37,664 nucleotides of DNA, taken from contig CAZJCK010000031.1 of assembly GCA_964544635.1 (NCBI GenBank), positions 1-37,664 on the forward strand. Reading direction: 5' to 3'. Source of the stretch: CAZJCK01 sp964544635. GTDB lineage: Bacteria > Zixibacteria > MSB-5A5 > GN15 > FEB-12. Numbering within the stretch: the first letter of the stretch is position 1; the number at the start of each line of letters is the position of its first letter. Positions 6,284 to 13,693 of this stretch are shown here, piece by piece. Position numbers and translations under genes: made by a program. A model generated the notes under the pieces. That model was given only the letters and a program-made list of their open reading frames with translations. It ran no database searches and was not told the origin of the DNA.

Positions 6284-6637
6284 TTACTGTGATCCAGGCG
6301 GAATCGGACCAATGAAATCACTTGGATAGTAGTCCGGCAGGCTGTCTCCATTGTAATCCATGGACCGTTCCCTTTTTAGCAACAATTTGATGCTGATCGA
6401 ACCAACGCCCGCTGCCCAGAGAAGTCCCCAGGCCGCCCAGATCCAGTCAAACTCTGGATCGCCAAATTCTGGGTCCTCTATCGGAATGAACGGTGCAGGA
6501 GTCGATCGTTCGTTCTGGGCTGTAGTATACCCGCGCTGCCCATCCCAGGTTCTTAGTGATACATTGGCCTGCGTGATGCCCGCAGTAAAGATCGACAGGC
6601 ATAGAAACAGGCTGAGCGTTTTGCGAACATGACTCAT
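6284..6637 (-). CDS. Small secreted protein with calcium-loop motif
   Basis: The frame extends further, but ATG 6637 is chosen for its AGGAGA ribosome site 8 bases upstream. The 117-aa product has a signal peptide (MSHVRKTLSLFLCLSIFTAG), an acidic linker (PIEDPEFGDPEF), one membrane-like segment (residues about 68-90) and near the C-terminus a DYNGDSLPDYY stretch that fits a D-x-N-x-D-x-x-x-D calcium loop like those of dockerins. It is the first gene after the sigma-54 promoter of copy 3 (leader about 65 bases) and precedes the CPBP protease gene, making it a candidate substrate or partner. Function unknown. Confidence 0.65.
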   Translation of the reverse strand: MSHVRKTLSLFLCLSIFTAGITQANVSLRTWDGQRGYTTAQNERSTPAPFIPIEDPEFGDPEFDWIWAAWGLLWAAGVGSISIKLLLKRERSMDYNGDSLPDYYPSDFIGPIPPGSQ

Positions 6638-6713
6638 TTGTGAAGTCTCCTGTTCGTTGATTGTCCCCAATTCTTTGCATCAACGGTACCTGTTGACTTG
6701 AACCACCTGTCTT

Positions 6714-6729
6714 TGCAACCACCGTGCCA
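6714..6729 (-). promoter_or_regulatory. Sigma-54 (-24/-12) promoter, element copy 3
   Basis: The minus strand again reads TGGCACGGTGGTTGCA, with GG at 6728-6727 and GC at 6716-6715. Transcription would start near 6703, about 65 bases before the small secreted gene at 6637. The two remaining TCGCGA sites lie at about -138 and -159, the same places as the two promoter-proximal sites of copies 1 and 2. Confidence 0.75.
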
Positions 6730-6837
6730 TACCAGTCGGATGCGACTGGAATGCGAGCTAAGTTGTTGTGGTACCGTGCGATTAGCTATTGGTGGCGCGA
6801 GCGGGTTGATGGCCCCAGTAGTGTGACAGGGTCGATT

Positions 6838-6864
6838 TCGCGAATGCGATCCCAAATCTCGCGA
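6838..6864. repeat. 21-bp phased TCGCGA pair, copy 3 (two sites)
   Basis: TCGCGA cores start at 6838 and 6859, 21 bases apart. Against copy 2 exactly four units are missing, so the array changes length by whole units, as expected for slippage or unequal exchange. Confidence 0.9.
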
Positions 6865-6890
6865 ATGGGAAGTGGTTGGCATCGTAATTG

Positions 6891-6988
6891 TCAGCAGGAT
6901 GTGCACCAGCCGATGCGGAATATCGAAAAAGTGATTCCTGCGTTGTGGACGGCGTGCCAGAGAATGGGTATGACCAGCGAGCGGGTCC
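6891..6988 (-). pseudogene. Duplicated 3' fragment of the CPBP gene
   Basis: These 98 bases repeat the final codons and stop of the CPBP gene (5375-5472) and would translate to TRSLVIPILWHAVHNAG through IGWCTSC-stop with small changes (LLI to FSI). Upstream sequence at 6989 is unrelated, so there is no start. It is a passenger of the element duplication. Confidence 0.85.
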
Positions 6989-7107
6989 GGTGCGTTCATT
7001 GCCGCGTCTTTTGGACGGTGCGATGGCAGTGGTTCCCTCCGAACCATTTTCGTCAAACACGGTTTCAATGAAAACAACCCGGCACAATGATAACGTGAGG
7101 AAAGAGT

Positions 7108-8121
7108 ATGAATGTAGCCGTTTTCAGCACCAAGTCGTATGATCGCGAGTTTCTAAAGCAGGCCAACGAGCAATCTGATCACAGCCTGACCTTCTTTCCC
7201 AACCGTCTCGAAGAACGCACCTGCCGTCTGGCGGAAGATGCCGGGGCGGTGTGCGTGTTCGTCAACGACGACTTGTCGGCGGGGGTGATTGAACGGCTGG
7301 CCGGCTACGGTGTGAAGCTGATCGCCCTGCGCTGCGCCGGTTTCAACAATGTCGACCTCGACGCCACCGAGAAACACGCGATGACAGTCGCCCGCGTCCC
7401 GGCTTATTCCCCCCACGCCGTGGCCGAACACACGGTCGCCCTGATGCTGGCGCTCAATCGCAAAGTGCATCGTTCCTACAACCGGGTGCGCGAGGGCAAC
7501 TTCTCGCTGGAACGTCTCCTCGGCTTCGACATGAATAATCGAACGGTTGGCATAATCGGAACCGGCAATATCGGCGAGGTGGTGGCGCACATACTTCGTG
7601 GCTTCAACTGCCGCCTTTTGGCCTACGATGTACAGGAGAACGAAGCCTGCCGGAAGTTGGGGGTGGAGTATGTTGATCTTGATACGCTCTTTGCGCAGTC
7701 TGATATTGTGACGATTCACTGCCCGCTCAACCCGGATACGTATCACCTGATTGACGACGCGGCTATCGATCGCATGACCGACGGCGTGATGCTGGTGAAT
7801 ACCAGCCGCGGCGCCATTATCGATACCCGCGCTATTATCCGCGGTCTCAAGAGCACGCGGATCGGTTCACTGGGCCTTGACGTATACGAAGAGGAGGGTG
7901 ACCTGTTCTTTAAAGATCTCTCCGACCAGGTGATTCAGGATGATACCTTTGCCCGGCTGCTCACCTTTCCCAATGTCCTCATCACCGGCCACCAGGCGTT
8001 TTTTACCCGCGACGCACTGACATCGATCGCCGAAACGACGATCGGCAACATCGACGGATTTGCCGCGGGCAGTATCGACCCGGCCAACCTGGTGCGGCGT
8101 GAAGAACATGTCCGCGAGTAG
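7108..8121 (+). CDS. ldhA: D-lactate dehydrogenase (LdhA-type)
   Basis: A 337-residue NAD-dependent D-2-hydroxyacid dehydrogenase that should reduce pyruvate to D-lactate, regenerating NAD in fermentation. The nucleotide-binding GTGNIG lies at residues 151-156. The catalytic triad is complete: Arg234 (NTSRGAIID), Glu263 (DVYEEEGDLFF) and His295 (GHQAFFT). The DVYEEEGDLFF and GHQAFFT surroundings are typical of LdhA and not of other family members. TGAGG precedes the ATG at a good distance. Element copy 3 ends only 120 bases upstream, so its local promoter must lie between that element and the gene or within it. The next gene is convergent. Confidence 0.93.
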   Translation: MNVAVFSTKSYDREFLKQANEQSDHSLTFFPNRLEERTCRLAEDAGAVCVFVNDDLSAGVIERLAGYGVKLIALRCAGFNNVDLDATEKHAMTVARVPAYSPHAVAEHTVALMLALNRKVHRSYNRVREGNFSLERLLGFDMNNRTVGIIGTGNIGEVVAHILRGFNCRLLAYDVQENEACRKLGVEYVDLDTLFAQSDIVTIHCPLNPDTYHLIDDAAIDRMTDGVMLVNTSRGAIIDTRAIIRGLKSTRIGSLGLDVYEEEGDLFFKDLSDQVIQDDTFARLLTFPNVLITGHQAFFTRDALTSIAETTIGNIDGFAAGSIDPANLVRREEHVRE

Positions 8122-8146
8122 CCGGGGGAGTTTACAGGCCTCAACA

Positions 8147-8175
8147 GAAAACGGCCGCGCGTTGTGCGCGGCCGT
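8147..8175 (-). terminator. Terminator of the calcium-loop lipoprotein gene
   Basis: A perfect 10-bp stem (ACGGCCGCGC, 8151-8160, with 8166-8175) and five-base loop. On the minus strand it is followed by TTTT (8150-8147), so it mainly serves the gene ending at 8199, and may also stop ldhA readthrough. Confidence 0.75.
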
Positions 8176-8198
8176 GTAGCCGTGCGACCAGGAACCGG

Positions 8199-8942
8199 TT
8201 AGTAGCCCGATGCGCCGACATCCTGCGCCTCTTCAACCCCGACCTCTTCCTTTGGCGCTACGACTATGAAGCGACCGCAGGCTATCGGCAGGGTTACGTG
8301 GGCCGGGACATCCGGAAGCGACGCCACCGAGGCCGGCAGACTGTTATCCGGGCTGACACCATGCAGGTAGACCACCCGGCTGGAGAAGCGCGGATCATCG
8401 ATGCCGAACTTCTGGCTCAAGGCGCTTTTCAGCGCGGTCAGGCCGATAGTCTTTTCGTAAGTCAGGTTGCCTGCTGAATCGGCGGTCGGGTAGCCCTCAG
8501 CCTGAATTTCGAGGCTGACCGGATCGTTGTGGAACGGCACCATCGTCACGCCCGACACGGCCTGGGTCTCGATGAGGTCAACGATCGTGTCGTTGTTGGT
8601 ATCGGCGGCGACCCCCGGGCAGTAAGCATCCTCGACACTGTCGACAAAACCGTGGTAGTGGGCCAGGTGGGTCATGCCCGGCGGCAAACCGGTGGCGTCG
8701 ATGCGGATTCGTACCGAATCCTCGGAGACATCGAGGGTGACGGTACCGGAAATAGTATCACCGTGCACCCCGGTGTTGAGTGACGACAGGGTGGCGCGGA
8801 AAATCTGGGGTGGTGGCACCGGCTCTTCGCCGTCGCCGCACGCGGTGACGACCATACCTGCCAACAGCAGCGTCAACCCCGTCATAGTCAAGCTAACGGC
8901 GCCGGTTCTCGAAGTCTTGTGTTCAATCATATAGGACAGCAT
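8199..8942 (-). CDS. Lipoprotein with CHRD-like region and EF-hand loop
   Basis: The longest frame begins upstream, but ATG 8942 follows GGAGG and gives MLSYMIEHKTSR with a lipoprotein signal ending in the lipobox VVTAC (247 aa). After a Pro-rich linker, residues from about 50 (ATLSSLNTGVHGDTISG, ATGLPPGMTHLAHYHGFVD) resemble CHRD or SOD-like extracellular beta domains, in which HxHG-type His residues are common. A clean EF-hand calcium loop, DTNNDTIVDLIE, follows. It should sit in the outer envelope. A terminator follows its stop. Specific role unknown. Confidence 0.75.
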   Translation of the reverse strand: MLSYMIEHKTSRTGAVSLTMTGLTLLLAGMVVTACGDGEEPVPPPQIFRATLSSLNTGVHGDTISGTVTLDVSEDSVRIRIDATGLPPGMTHLAHYHGFVDSVEDAYCPGVAADTNNDTIVDLIETQAVSGVTMVPFHNDPVSLEIQAEGYPTADSAGNLTYEKTIGLTALKSALSQKFGIDDPRFSSRVVYLHGVSPDNSLPASVASLPDVPAHVTLPIACGRFIVVAPKEEVGVEEAQDVGASGY

Positions 8943-9082
8943 AACACCTCCGTGTATTTCGAATCCTCGTGCAAGATCTCTGGTGCGGATGGATATTGTC
9001 AGCCCACCTTTTATTAGTGCAACAGGCAGGACAGCGAGGTGTTCCAAAGGATCGGCGGCATCAAGCAGGTCAGAATTGGTAA

Positions 9083-9637
9083 CTATGCTGTGGAATCGTC
9101 GATACAACGCAGCCAGAACATGTGCGGCGATCCCGGTCCCCAGTGGTTTTCGAGCACCACCGTCGCTGCCCCCACCTTTCTCGTCCAGCAGCGCTGCGCC
9201 TGACGGTATCCGCTGTCAAAGCAGTACTGCTTCACGCCCGTTGCCCGCAGGTGCTCGAGCATGGTATCGAATAACCGCCCCCCGATCCCGCTTCCCTGGA
9301 ACTGCGGATGCACATACAGGCATTTGACCTCCGGCGTAATTGCAAAGTCGGCGTCGATGTGTCGCTGCATGAAACGTCCCGACGGCCCGGTCGCAACGGT
9401 GCCCACGATCCGATCGGCAAGCAGCGCCACCAGGAAATACTCCTGGCGACCGTCACTGTCGAAGTCACGCTGGAGGGTTGCTTTGAGGCCGGCTATTTCA
9501 TCGTCAAGATCGCCGTGAAGCGCCTCGGCAATGCCCTCTTTTTCAAACGTGTCCCGTATTGTCGCCTCGAACAGCTGATACAGCTGCGGGATATCGTTCC
9601 TTGAAGGACGGCTGATAGTCAGGCGTACGGTGTCCAT
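9083..9637 (-). CDS. GNAT-family N-acetyltransferase
   Basis: A 184-residue GNAT protein. The acetyl-CoA-binding motif A is clear: CLYVHPQFQGSGIGGRLFD, with the Q-G-x-G-x-G loop for the pyrophosphate. The usual preceding strand (FLVALLADRIVGTVA) and following helix (TMLEHLRATG) are present, and the C-terminal strand contains YRQAQRCWTRKVGA, like GNATs that end with a Tyr-containing helix. The acceptor substrate cannot be told. It stands alone between lipoprotein genes. Confidence 0.88.
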   Translation of the reverse strand: MDTVRLTISRPSRNDIPQLYQLFEATIRDTFEKEGIAEALHGDLDDEIAGLKATLQRDFDSDGRQEYFLVALLADRIVGTVATGPSGRFMQRHIDADFAITPEVKCLYVHPQFQGSGIGGRLFDTMLEHLRATGVKQYCFDSGYRQAQRCWTRKVGAATVVLENHWGPGSPHMFWLRCIDDSTA

Positions 9638-9796
9638 AATTACAGTAGATTGAGAGAATCCAAAAAACTCACCTCCGACTGGTAAGAACCGGCTAAAGCG
9701 TCAAACAATAATCCTGAAAGCGGCTGCCGCCCAACCGGGAGCCCGCTGTAGCAGCGGCAATACCAGGAAACCGTACAAGTATAGGGAGACTGAAGC

Positions 9797-10297
9797 ATGA
9801 AAACTACCTGCCGGACAGAGAATTTGAATGTGCGGGGCATACTGCTGTCGATGGCCCTTGTCGCCTGCGCGCTTTTGGCAATCGGCTGCGGCGACGATGA
9901 CGAGTCGCCGACCGGCAGCGGCGGCGGAAGCTCGACCTCGCCGGCCGACCTGGTCGGCAACTGGGCGTACTCGTCGATAACCGCCGACGGTTCGTCGGTG
10001 GCGCTTGATGTTGCCCTCGACTGGTACGCCAACACCGATGAAGCGATCTTGAGCTTCACGGCCGGCGGCGGCATCAGCTATGTGGAAAATGACGGCTCGG
10101 GCAGTGAACTGTATCGCGAGGACGGTACCTATACCCTGAACAGCGGCAACTACATGGTCAGCATGACCAGCTCATCTCCGGATCTCGGTTATACGCCGTA
10201 CAGCACCAGCGGTACCTGGTCGATCTCCGGCAACACCCTGACTATCAGATTCATCGAGAGCGGCTTCGATATCGTGGCAAGGTTGCAGAAGAAGTAA
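9797..10297 (+). CDS. Lipocalin-like lipoprotein
   Basis: A 166-residue lipoprotein. The hydrophobic signal ends in LLAIGC (Cys near residue 31), followed by an acidic, then Gly/Ser linker (GDDDESPTGSGGG). The mature domain begins DLVGNWAYSSI and later shows YREDGTYTLNSG, GTWSISGNTLTI and a final strand. This GxW start and repeated antiparallel strands fit the lipocalin-like lipoproteins that bind small hydrophobic molecules. AGGGAG precedes the ATG. The 160 bases upstream hold no other gene. A short CCGGTA/TACCGG hairpin with a CCTTTTA tail (10328-10350) may terminate it. Confidence 0.75.
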   Translation: MKTTCRTENLNVRGILLSMALVACALLAIGCGDDDESPTGSGGGSSTSPADLVGNWAYSSITADGSSVALDVALDWYANTDEAILSFTAGGGISYVENDGSGSELYREDGTYTLNSGNYMVSMTSSSPDLGYTPYSTSGTWSISGNTLTIRFIESGFDIVARLQKK

Positions 10298-10360
10298 CCG
10301 GGAACGGCGGTGTGACTGATCGAGGTTCCGGTACATACCGGGCCCTTTTACGCAGCCTGA

Positions 10361-11344
10361 TTACTCCCGGGCAGCATCATCGGTCGGCCAGACTGTGCGC
10401 TGGCGTTCGCGATTCACGATCAGCCGGGTGACATCCGGACGCGAGTAGTGCCCGGACGGATCGAAATTCTGGCGTTCCTCGCGCACCCGCCGATGATCCA
10501 GCGACACGACCTGCAGTTCCTCACGGTCAGTGAACGGCTCGACAACCCAGCTGCCGTCAGGCGCCGCCACGCACGAACCTCCGTTGGCCGGCATGTCAGG
10601 ACAATTTTCTCGGATCAGGTCGGCCTGTGGCACATCGTCGGGGATATCGGACCGGCGCATCAAACCGGCGACTGAAACGACGAACGAGCGCGACTCCAGA
10701 GCGATATAGCGGCTAATGTCTTCGGTATTGCGGCGGTTGCCGGGCCAGACAGCGACATGGAGATCTTCACCCAAACCGTACAGCGCCGCCCGCGGCAGCG
10801 GCATCCAGTTCTCCCAGCAGTTCAAGCCGCCAATGGTGAACGGTCCGAGCGGATGCACGCGCAACCCGTGACCATCCCCCGGCGACCAGGCCAGGCGCTC
10901 TTCATGGGTCGGCATCAGTTTACGGTGCACCGACTTAATCGCACCGCTCGAATCGATGTAGACCAGCGAGGCGTACACGCTGTGGCCGCCGCGATCGACC
11001 GGCCGTTCGATACAGCCGGTGTAAACAGCAATCTTGTGCGCAGCAGCGGTGGTGCACAGCAGTTTAAGATGACCGGCCTCAAGCTGAACTGCCTGGTCAA
11101 GATAGTGGGCGTGAATCTCTTTCTGGGTAGGGGAATTGAAGCGGGCGCCGTCGGTTAACTCAAGCCAGAACGGATAGCCGGGAATGAGCGCCTCACCGAA
11201 AACTACCAGCCGACAGCCCTCCCGAGCGGCCCGTTCGACATAGTCGACGACTTTGCTGATAGTCCTTTCACGGTTCAGCCAGACCGGCGCCAGTTGGGCC
11301 AGGCCGACCGTCAGTTGATCAGGGTGCTGCTGCAACCTGTCCAT
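10361..11344 (-). CDS. Nitrilase
   Basis: A 327-residue carbon-nitrogen hydrolase of the true nitrilase branch. The catalytic set is complete: Glu51 in VFGEALIPGYP, Lys142 in HRKLMPTHEER and Cys176 in GGLNCWENWMPL. The CWEN context after the Cys is typical of nitrilases and cyanide-degrading enzymes and not of amidases or beta-ureidopropionases. The enzyme should convert an organic nitrile to the acid and ammonia in the cytoplasm through a thioester on Cys176; the natural substrate is unknown. It lies 98 bases after the sugar transporter gene in the same direction and has no obvious pathway partner nearby. Confidence 0.92.
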   Translation of the reverse strand: MDRLQQHPDQLTVGLAQLAPVWLNRERTISKVVDYVERAAREGCRLVVFGEALIPGYPFWLELTDGARFNSPTQKEIHAHYLDQAVQLEAGHLKLLCTTAAAHKIAVYTGCIERPVDRGGHSVYASLVYIDSSGAIKSVHRKLMPTHEERLAWSPGDGHGLRVHPLGPFTIGGLNCWENWMPLPRAALYGLGEDLHVAVWPGNRRNTEDISRYIALESRSFVVSVAGLMRRSDIPDDVPQADLIRENCPDMPANGGSCVAAPDGSWVVEPFTDREELQVVSLDHRRVREERQNFDPSGHYSRPDVTRLIVNRERQRTVWPTDDAARE

Positions 11345-11442
11345 CTATCGCTCCCTTCCGGTTTCTTGCCCGACCATTAATATGCTGCAGCGCCAGGAGA
11401 AGGGCAACCGAATCTGATTCGGACGTGGCGGGGACGGGGATA

Positions 11443-11697
11443 TCAACGGAATCGAATCTTCATCACCAGGATGCCGGTGGCTATAACGAGGGTGACGGCG
11501 TTGGCGGCGATGACCGGCACTGAACCGATCGCGATGCCATAAATCAGCCAGAGGAAAATGCCGGTGCAGATGACAATGTACATCGACAACGACAAGTCTC
11601 CCGTCGACCGGGTTTTCCACACCTGCACAAACTGCGGCAGGAACGCGGCGGTGGTCAGGCAGCCGGCAACAAGCCCGAGGAGTGTAATGATGTCCAT
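11443..11697 (-). CDS. SemiSWEET sugar transporter
   Basis: An 84-residue protein with one triple-helix bundle and the PQ-loop signature FLPQFVQVWKTRSTGDLS in helix 1-2, followed by SLSMYIVICTGIFLWLIYG, which contains the conserved W-x-x-Y region. SemiSWEETs work as homodimers in the inner membrane and move sugars along their gradient. The length is the usual one for the bacterial half-size family. The ribosome site is weak. It is followed on the same strand by the nitrilase gene, with no obvious functional link. Confidence 0.9.
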   Translation of the reverse strand: MDIITLLGLVAGCLTTAAFLPQFVQVWKTRSTGDLSLSMYIVICTGIFLWLIYGIAIGSVPVIAANAVTLVIATGILVMKIRFR

Positions 11698-11836
11698 ACG
11701 TAGTTGAACCTGTCTCTGTCATGCTGTTCGGCGGTGGTTGAACCGCTCCATTCAATCGGCTCAATGAAACATACGTTTGATACCCGGTGTCAACATCGAT
11801 TACACCGCCGGTCGAAGATATTACACAAGACTAACA

Positions 11837-11865
11837 TTGTCTTAACCGGGGACGATTCCTATCTT
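11837..11865 (+). promoter_or_regulatory. Sigma-70-type promoter for the DUF481 gene
   Basis: TTGTCT (11837-11842) and TATCTT (11860-11865) are separated by 17 bases. The start would lie near 11872, about 37 bases before the ATG at 11909. Both hexamers match only partly. Confidence 0.4.
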
Positions 11866-11908
11866 GTCCGAACTGATGTTGAACAACTGCGACCCTGATG
11901 GGTGATCG

Positions 11909-12652
11909 ATGCTCAAGAATACTCTCATCTGCCTTTTGCTGCTCGCCGCCAACGTCGTGGCCCAGGTCAATGTCGAGGACCAGCGCCTCGAACGGAAAAA
12001 GACCGGCTTCTCCGGCTCGGTGAGCCTGTCGGTGGAACTGGAACGGGGAAACTCTGAACTGACCGAGATCGGCTTCCAACCGCAATTCGTCTACCGCTAC
12101 TTCTCCAGCCAGTGGTTCATGCTCAATTCCTACTCGTTTGTCGAGACCAGGGAATCGAGTGTGATCAACGAAGGCTTCTCTCACCTCCGCTATAACTATG
12201 ACCTGACACCGATCGTCGTGCTCGAAGCCCTGACACAGGTTCAGTACAACCGGGAGCAGGATCTTCGCGACCGCATCCTCCTCGGCGCCGGCCTGCGTTT
12301 TGAATTGATCAAGCGCGCACCCTTCAATCTCGCGATCGGTGTCACCGGCATGTACGAGTATGAAGAGCTGGAAGCAAGTCGTGATATTATCCGTACCCCC
12401 CGCAACAGCGACTATGTGGCGGTACGATGGCGGGCCAACGAACGGGTGTCGATCAGCAATACGGTCTACGTGCAACCGGCCTTCGATGACATCAGCGATA
12501 TCCGGGTGCTTGACAACTTCGCGCTGACCGCCGGGCTGTCGAACTGGCTGGCGCTGACGCTGGCAGTGGAGTATCGCTACGACTCCGAACCGCCGGACGG
12601 CATCCGCGAGTACGACCTGAGTCTCAAGAACGGCCTGACCGTGAAGTTCTAA
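11909..12652 (+). CDS. DUF481-family outer-membrane barrel
   Basis: A 247-residue exported protein. A signal peptide (MLKNTLICLLLLAANVVAQ) is followed by about ten amphipathic strands (GFSGSVSLSVELERGNSE, FVYRYFSSQWFMLNSYSFVE, and so on). The chain ends with Phe (LKNGLTVKF), the C-terminal signal for insertion by the BAM complex. The alternation, GNSE motif near the start and length match the DUF481/YdiY salt-induced outer-membrane proteins. Its role in that family is poorly known. It is convergent with the cupin gene, 3 bases apart. Confidence 0.82.
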   Translation: MLKNTLICLLLLAANVVAQVNVEDQRLERKKTGFSGSVSLSVELERGNSELTEIGFQPQFVYRYFSSQWFMLNSYSFVETRESSVINEGFSHLRYNYDLTPIVVLEALTQVQYNREQDLRDRILLGAGLRFELIKRAPFNLAIGVTGMYEYEELEASRDIIRTPRNSDYVAVRWRANERVSISNTVYVQPAFDDISDIRVLDNFALTAGLSNWLALTLAVEYRYDSEPPDGIREYDLSLKNGLTVKF

Positions 12653-12655
12653 CTG

Positions 12656-13003
12656 TCACTCATCGACAAGCGTCACTTCTTCCGGAATGACGGCCAGCAA
12701 GACACCGCCGCCTTCCGACGATACTCCATGCATCGTGCCGGGCGGGCAATACAGGTAGTCGCCGGCTTGCAGGCTCACTTCGCCGACAGTAATCTCTCCC
12801 TCCAGCACGAACAGTTCCTCACCCCCCGGATGGTCATGGTTAGGGTATGACGCTCCCGGCTCGAACTTCAGGAGAATGGTCGGGGAACGGTCAGTCTTTT
12901 CATCGCGACGAAGCGGCTTGTAGTATAGGCCACGGGTATTGACACCGTCTTCGACGAGCGGTGTCCACGGCATGGTACTGGTTTGTATGATAGGGTTTCC
13001 CAT
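12656..13003 (-). CDS. Cupin-domain protein (ChrR-like)
   Basis: A 115-residue single-domain cupin. Motif 1 is NHDHPGGEELFVLEG, giving two His and one Glu as metal ligands, and motif 2 is PPGTMHGV with the fourth His. The arrangement and the GVNTRGLYYKPLRRDE start resemble the cupin half of ChrR, which senses singlet oxygen or hydroperoxides, but the zinc-binding anti-sigma half is missing. It may therefore be a stand-alone metal-dependent enzyme or sensor. Confidence 0.85.
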   Translation of the reverse strand: MGNPIIQTSTMPWTPLVEDGVNTRGLYYKPLRRDEKTDRSPTILLKFEPGASYPNHDHPGGEELFVLEGEITVGEVSLQAGDYLYCPPGTMHGVSSEGGGVLLAVIPEEVTLVDE

Positions 13004-13158
13004 GCAGCAATGTAGGCCCCCAGCGACGTTGAATCAACACAAGCGACGCACAGGGCTCGCAACGGCGCCGCCGAGGAACACGGAACCTATTGAAAAGCAA
13101 TATGTTATATATAGTAGAGCGAGCAACAACGCTATCGCTCAAAACAGAAGGAGACGAC

Positions 13159-13380
13159 ATGAATTGGAATCAAATAGAAGGAAACTGGAAAGAGTTCAAG
13201 GGGAAGCTGACCGAAAAATGGGGCAAGTTGACTGATGACGATCTGGACAAGATCAACGGTAACCGTCAGCAGCTCGAAGGAATGATCCAGGAGAAGTATG
13301 GTGTCGCCACGGAAGAAGCGAACCGTATGGTTGACAGCTGGACGAAAGACATGGAGAAGTCGCAGCAGTCGTCCAGTTGA
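13159..13380 (+). CDS. CsbD-family stress protein
   Basis: ATG 13159 is chosen because AAGGAG lies 5 bases upstream; the upstream in-frame start has none. The 73-residue product begins MNWNQIEGNWKEFKGK and continues EKWGKLTDDDLDKINGNR, the standard CsbD pattern. CsbD proteins are small, soluble, highly charged and induced by general stress; their biochemical role is not settled. The AT-rich stretch at 13090-13120 probably holds the promoter, but no hexamer pair with good spacing stands out. A terminator follows. Confidence 0.92.
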   Translation: MNWNQIEGNWKEFKGKLTEKWGKLTDDDLDKINGNRQQLEGMIQEKYGVATEEANRMVDSWTKDMEKSQQSSS

Positions 13381-13412
13381 CGGTTGACCGTCTCAGCGAT
13401 AGATAAATGACG

Positions 13413-13443
13413 AAGCCGCACTCGTATCGGGTGCGGCTTTGTT
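13413..13443 (+). terminator. Terminator of the CsbD gene
   Basis: A 9-bp stem (AAGCCGCAC, 13413-13421, with GTGCGGCTT, 13431-13439) and TTTGTTG tail, 32 bases after the stop. Confidence 0.8.
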
Positions 13444-13693
13444 GTATCTGCTGCCACTCCGCCCGGTGCCACAGCAGTACCGCCCAGCCCGGCAGTCAAG
13501 TATTGCAACCAGACACAGGTTGCCAAAGGCAGCCCACCTGGGTAGCCCGCCTTTCAGGTGGGCTCATACACTGTGCGGCGGGTACGTCCCCGCGCCCGCC
13601 GTTTCGTATACTCACGTAGCAGCAGGTAGGTCGGGTTCCGGAGGGCCGCCTCTGGCGGAACGGAGCGAGCGACCGGTCGACACGCCGCCCCGC
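13444..13693. repeat. GC-rich intergenic repeat-like stretch with hairpins
   Basis: No gene is supported. A perfect 10-bp stem (AGCCCACCTG, 13531-13540, with 13555-13564) is followed by a 75-base unit bounded by GTAGGTCGGG and CCCGCCTAC, with an inner CCGCC-TCT-GGCGG hairpin (about 13625-13697). Such bounded, nested inverted repeats are typical of short dispersed intergenic elements. Only one copy is visible here. Confidence 0.35.

Larger units (their letters stand above)
6713..6988 (-). repeat. Dispersed regulatory element, copy 3, with duplicated protease tail
   Basis: Nearly identical to 5113-5472 but 84 bases shorter. Identity begins at 6713 and stops abruptly at 6988, and the flanks are unrelated on both sides. 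It lies between the divergently transcribed ldhA (start 7108) and the secreted gene (start 6637). Confidence 0.9.

Noticed and set aside
461..6988. Insertion sequence or transposon
   Set aside because: No transposase, terminal inverted repeats or target duplications are seen at the edges of the three element copies.
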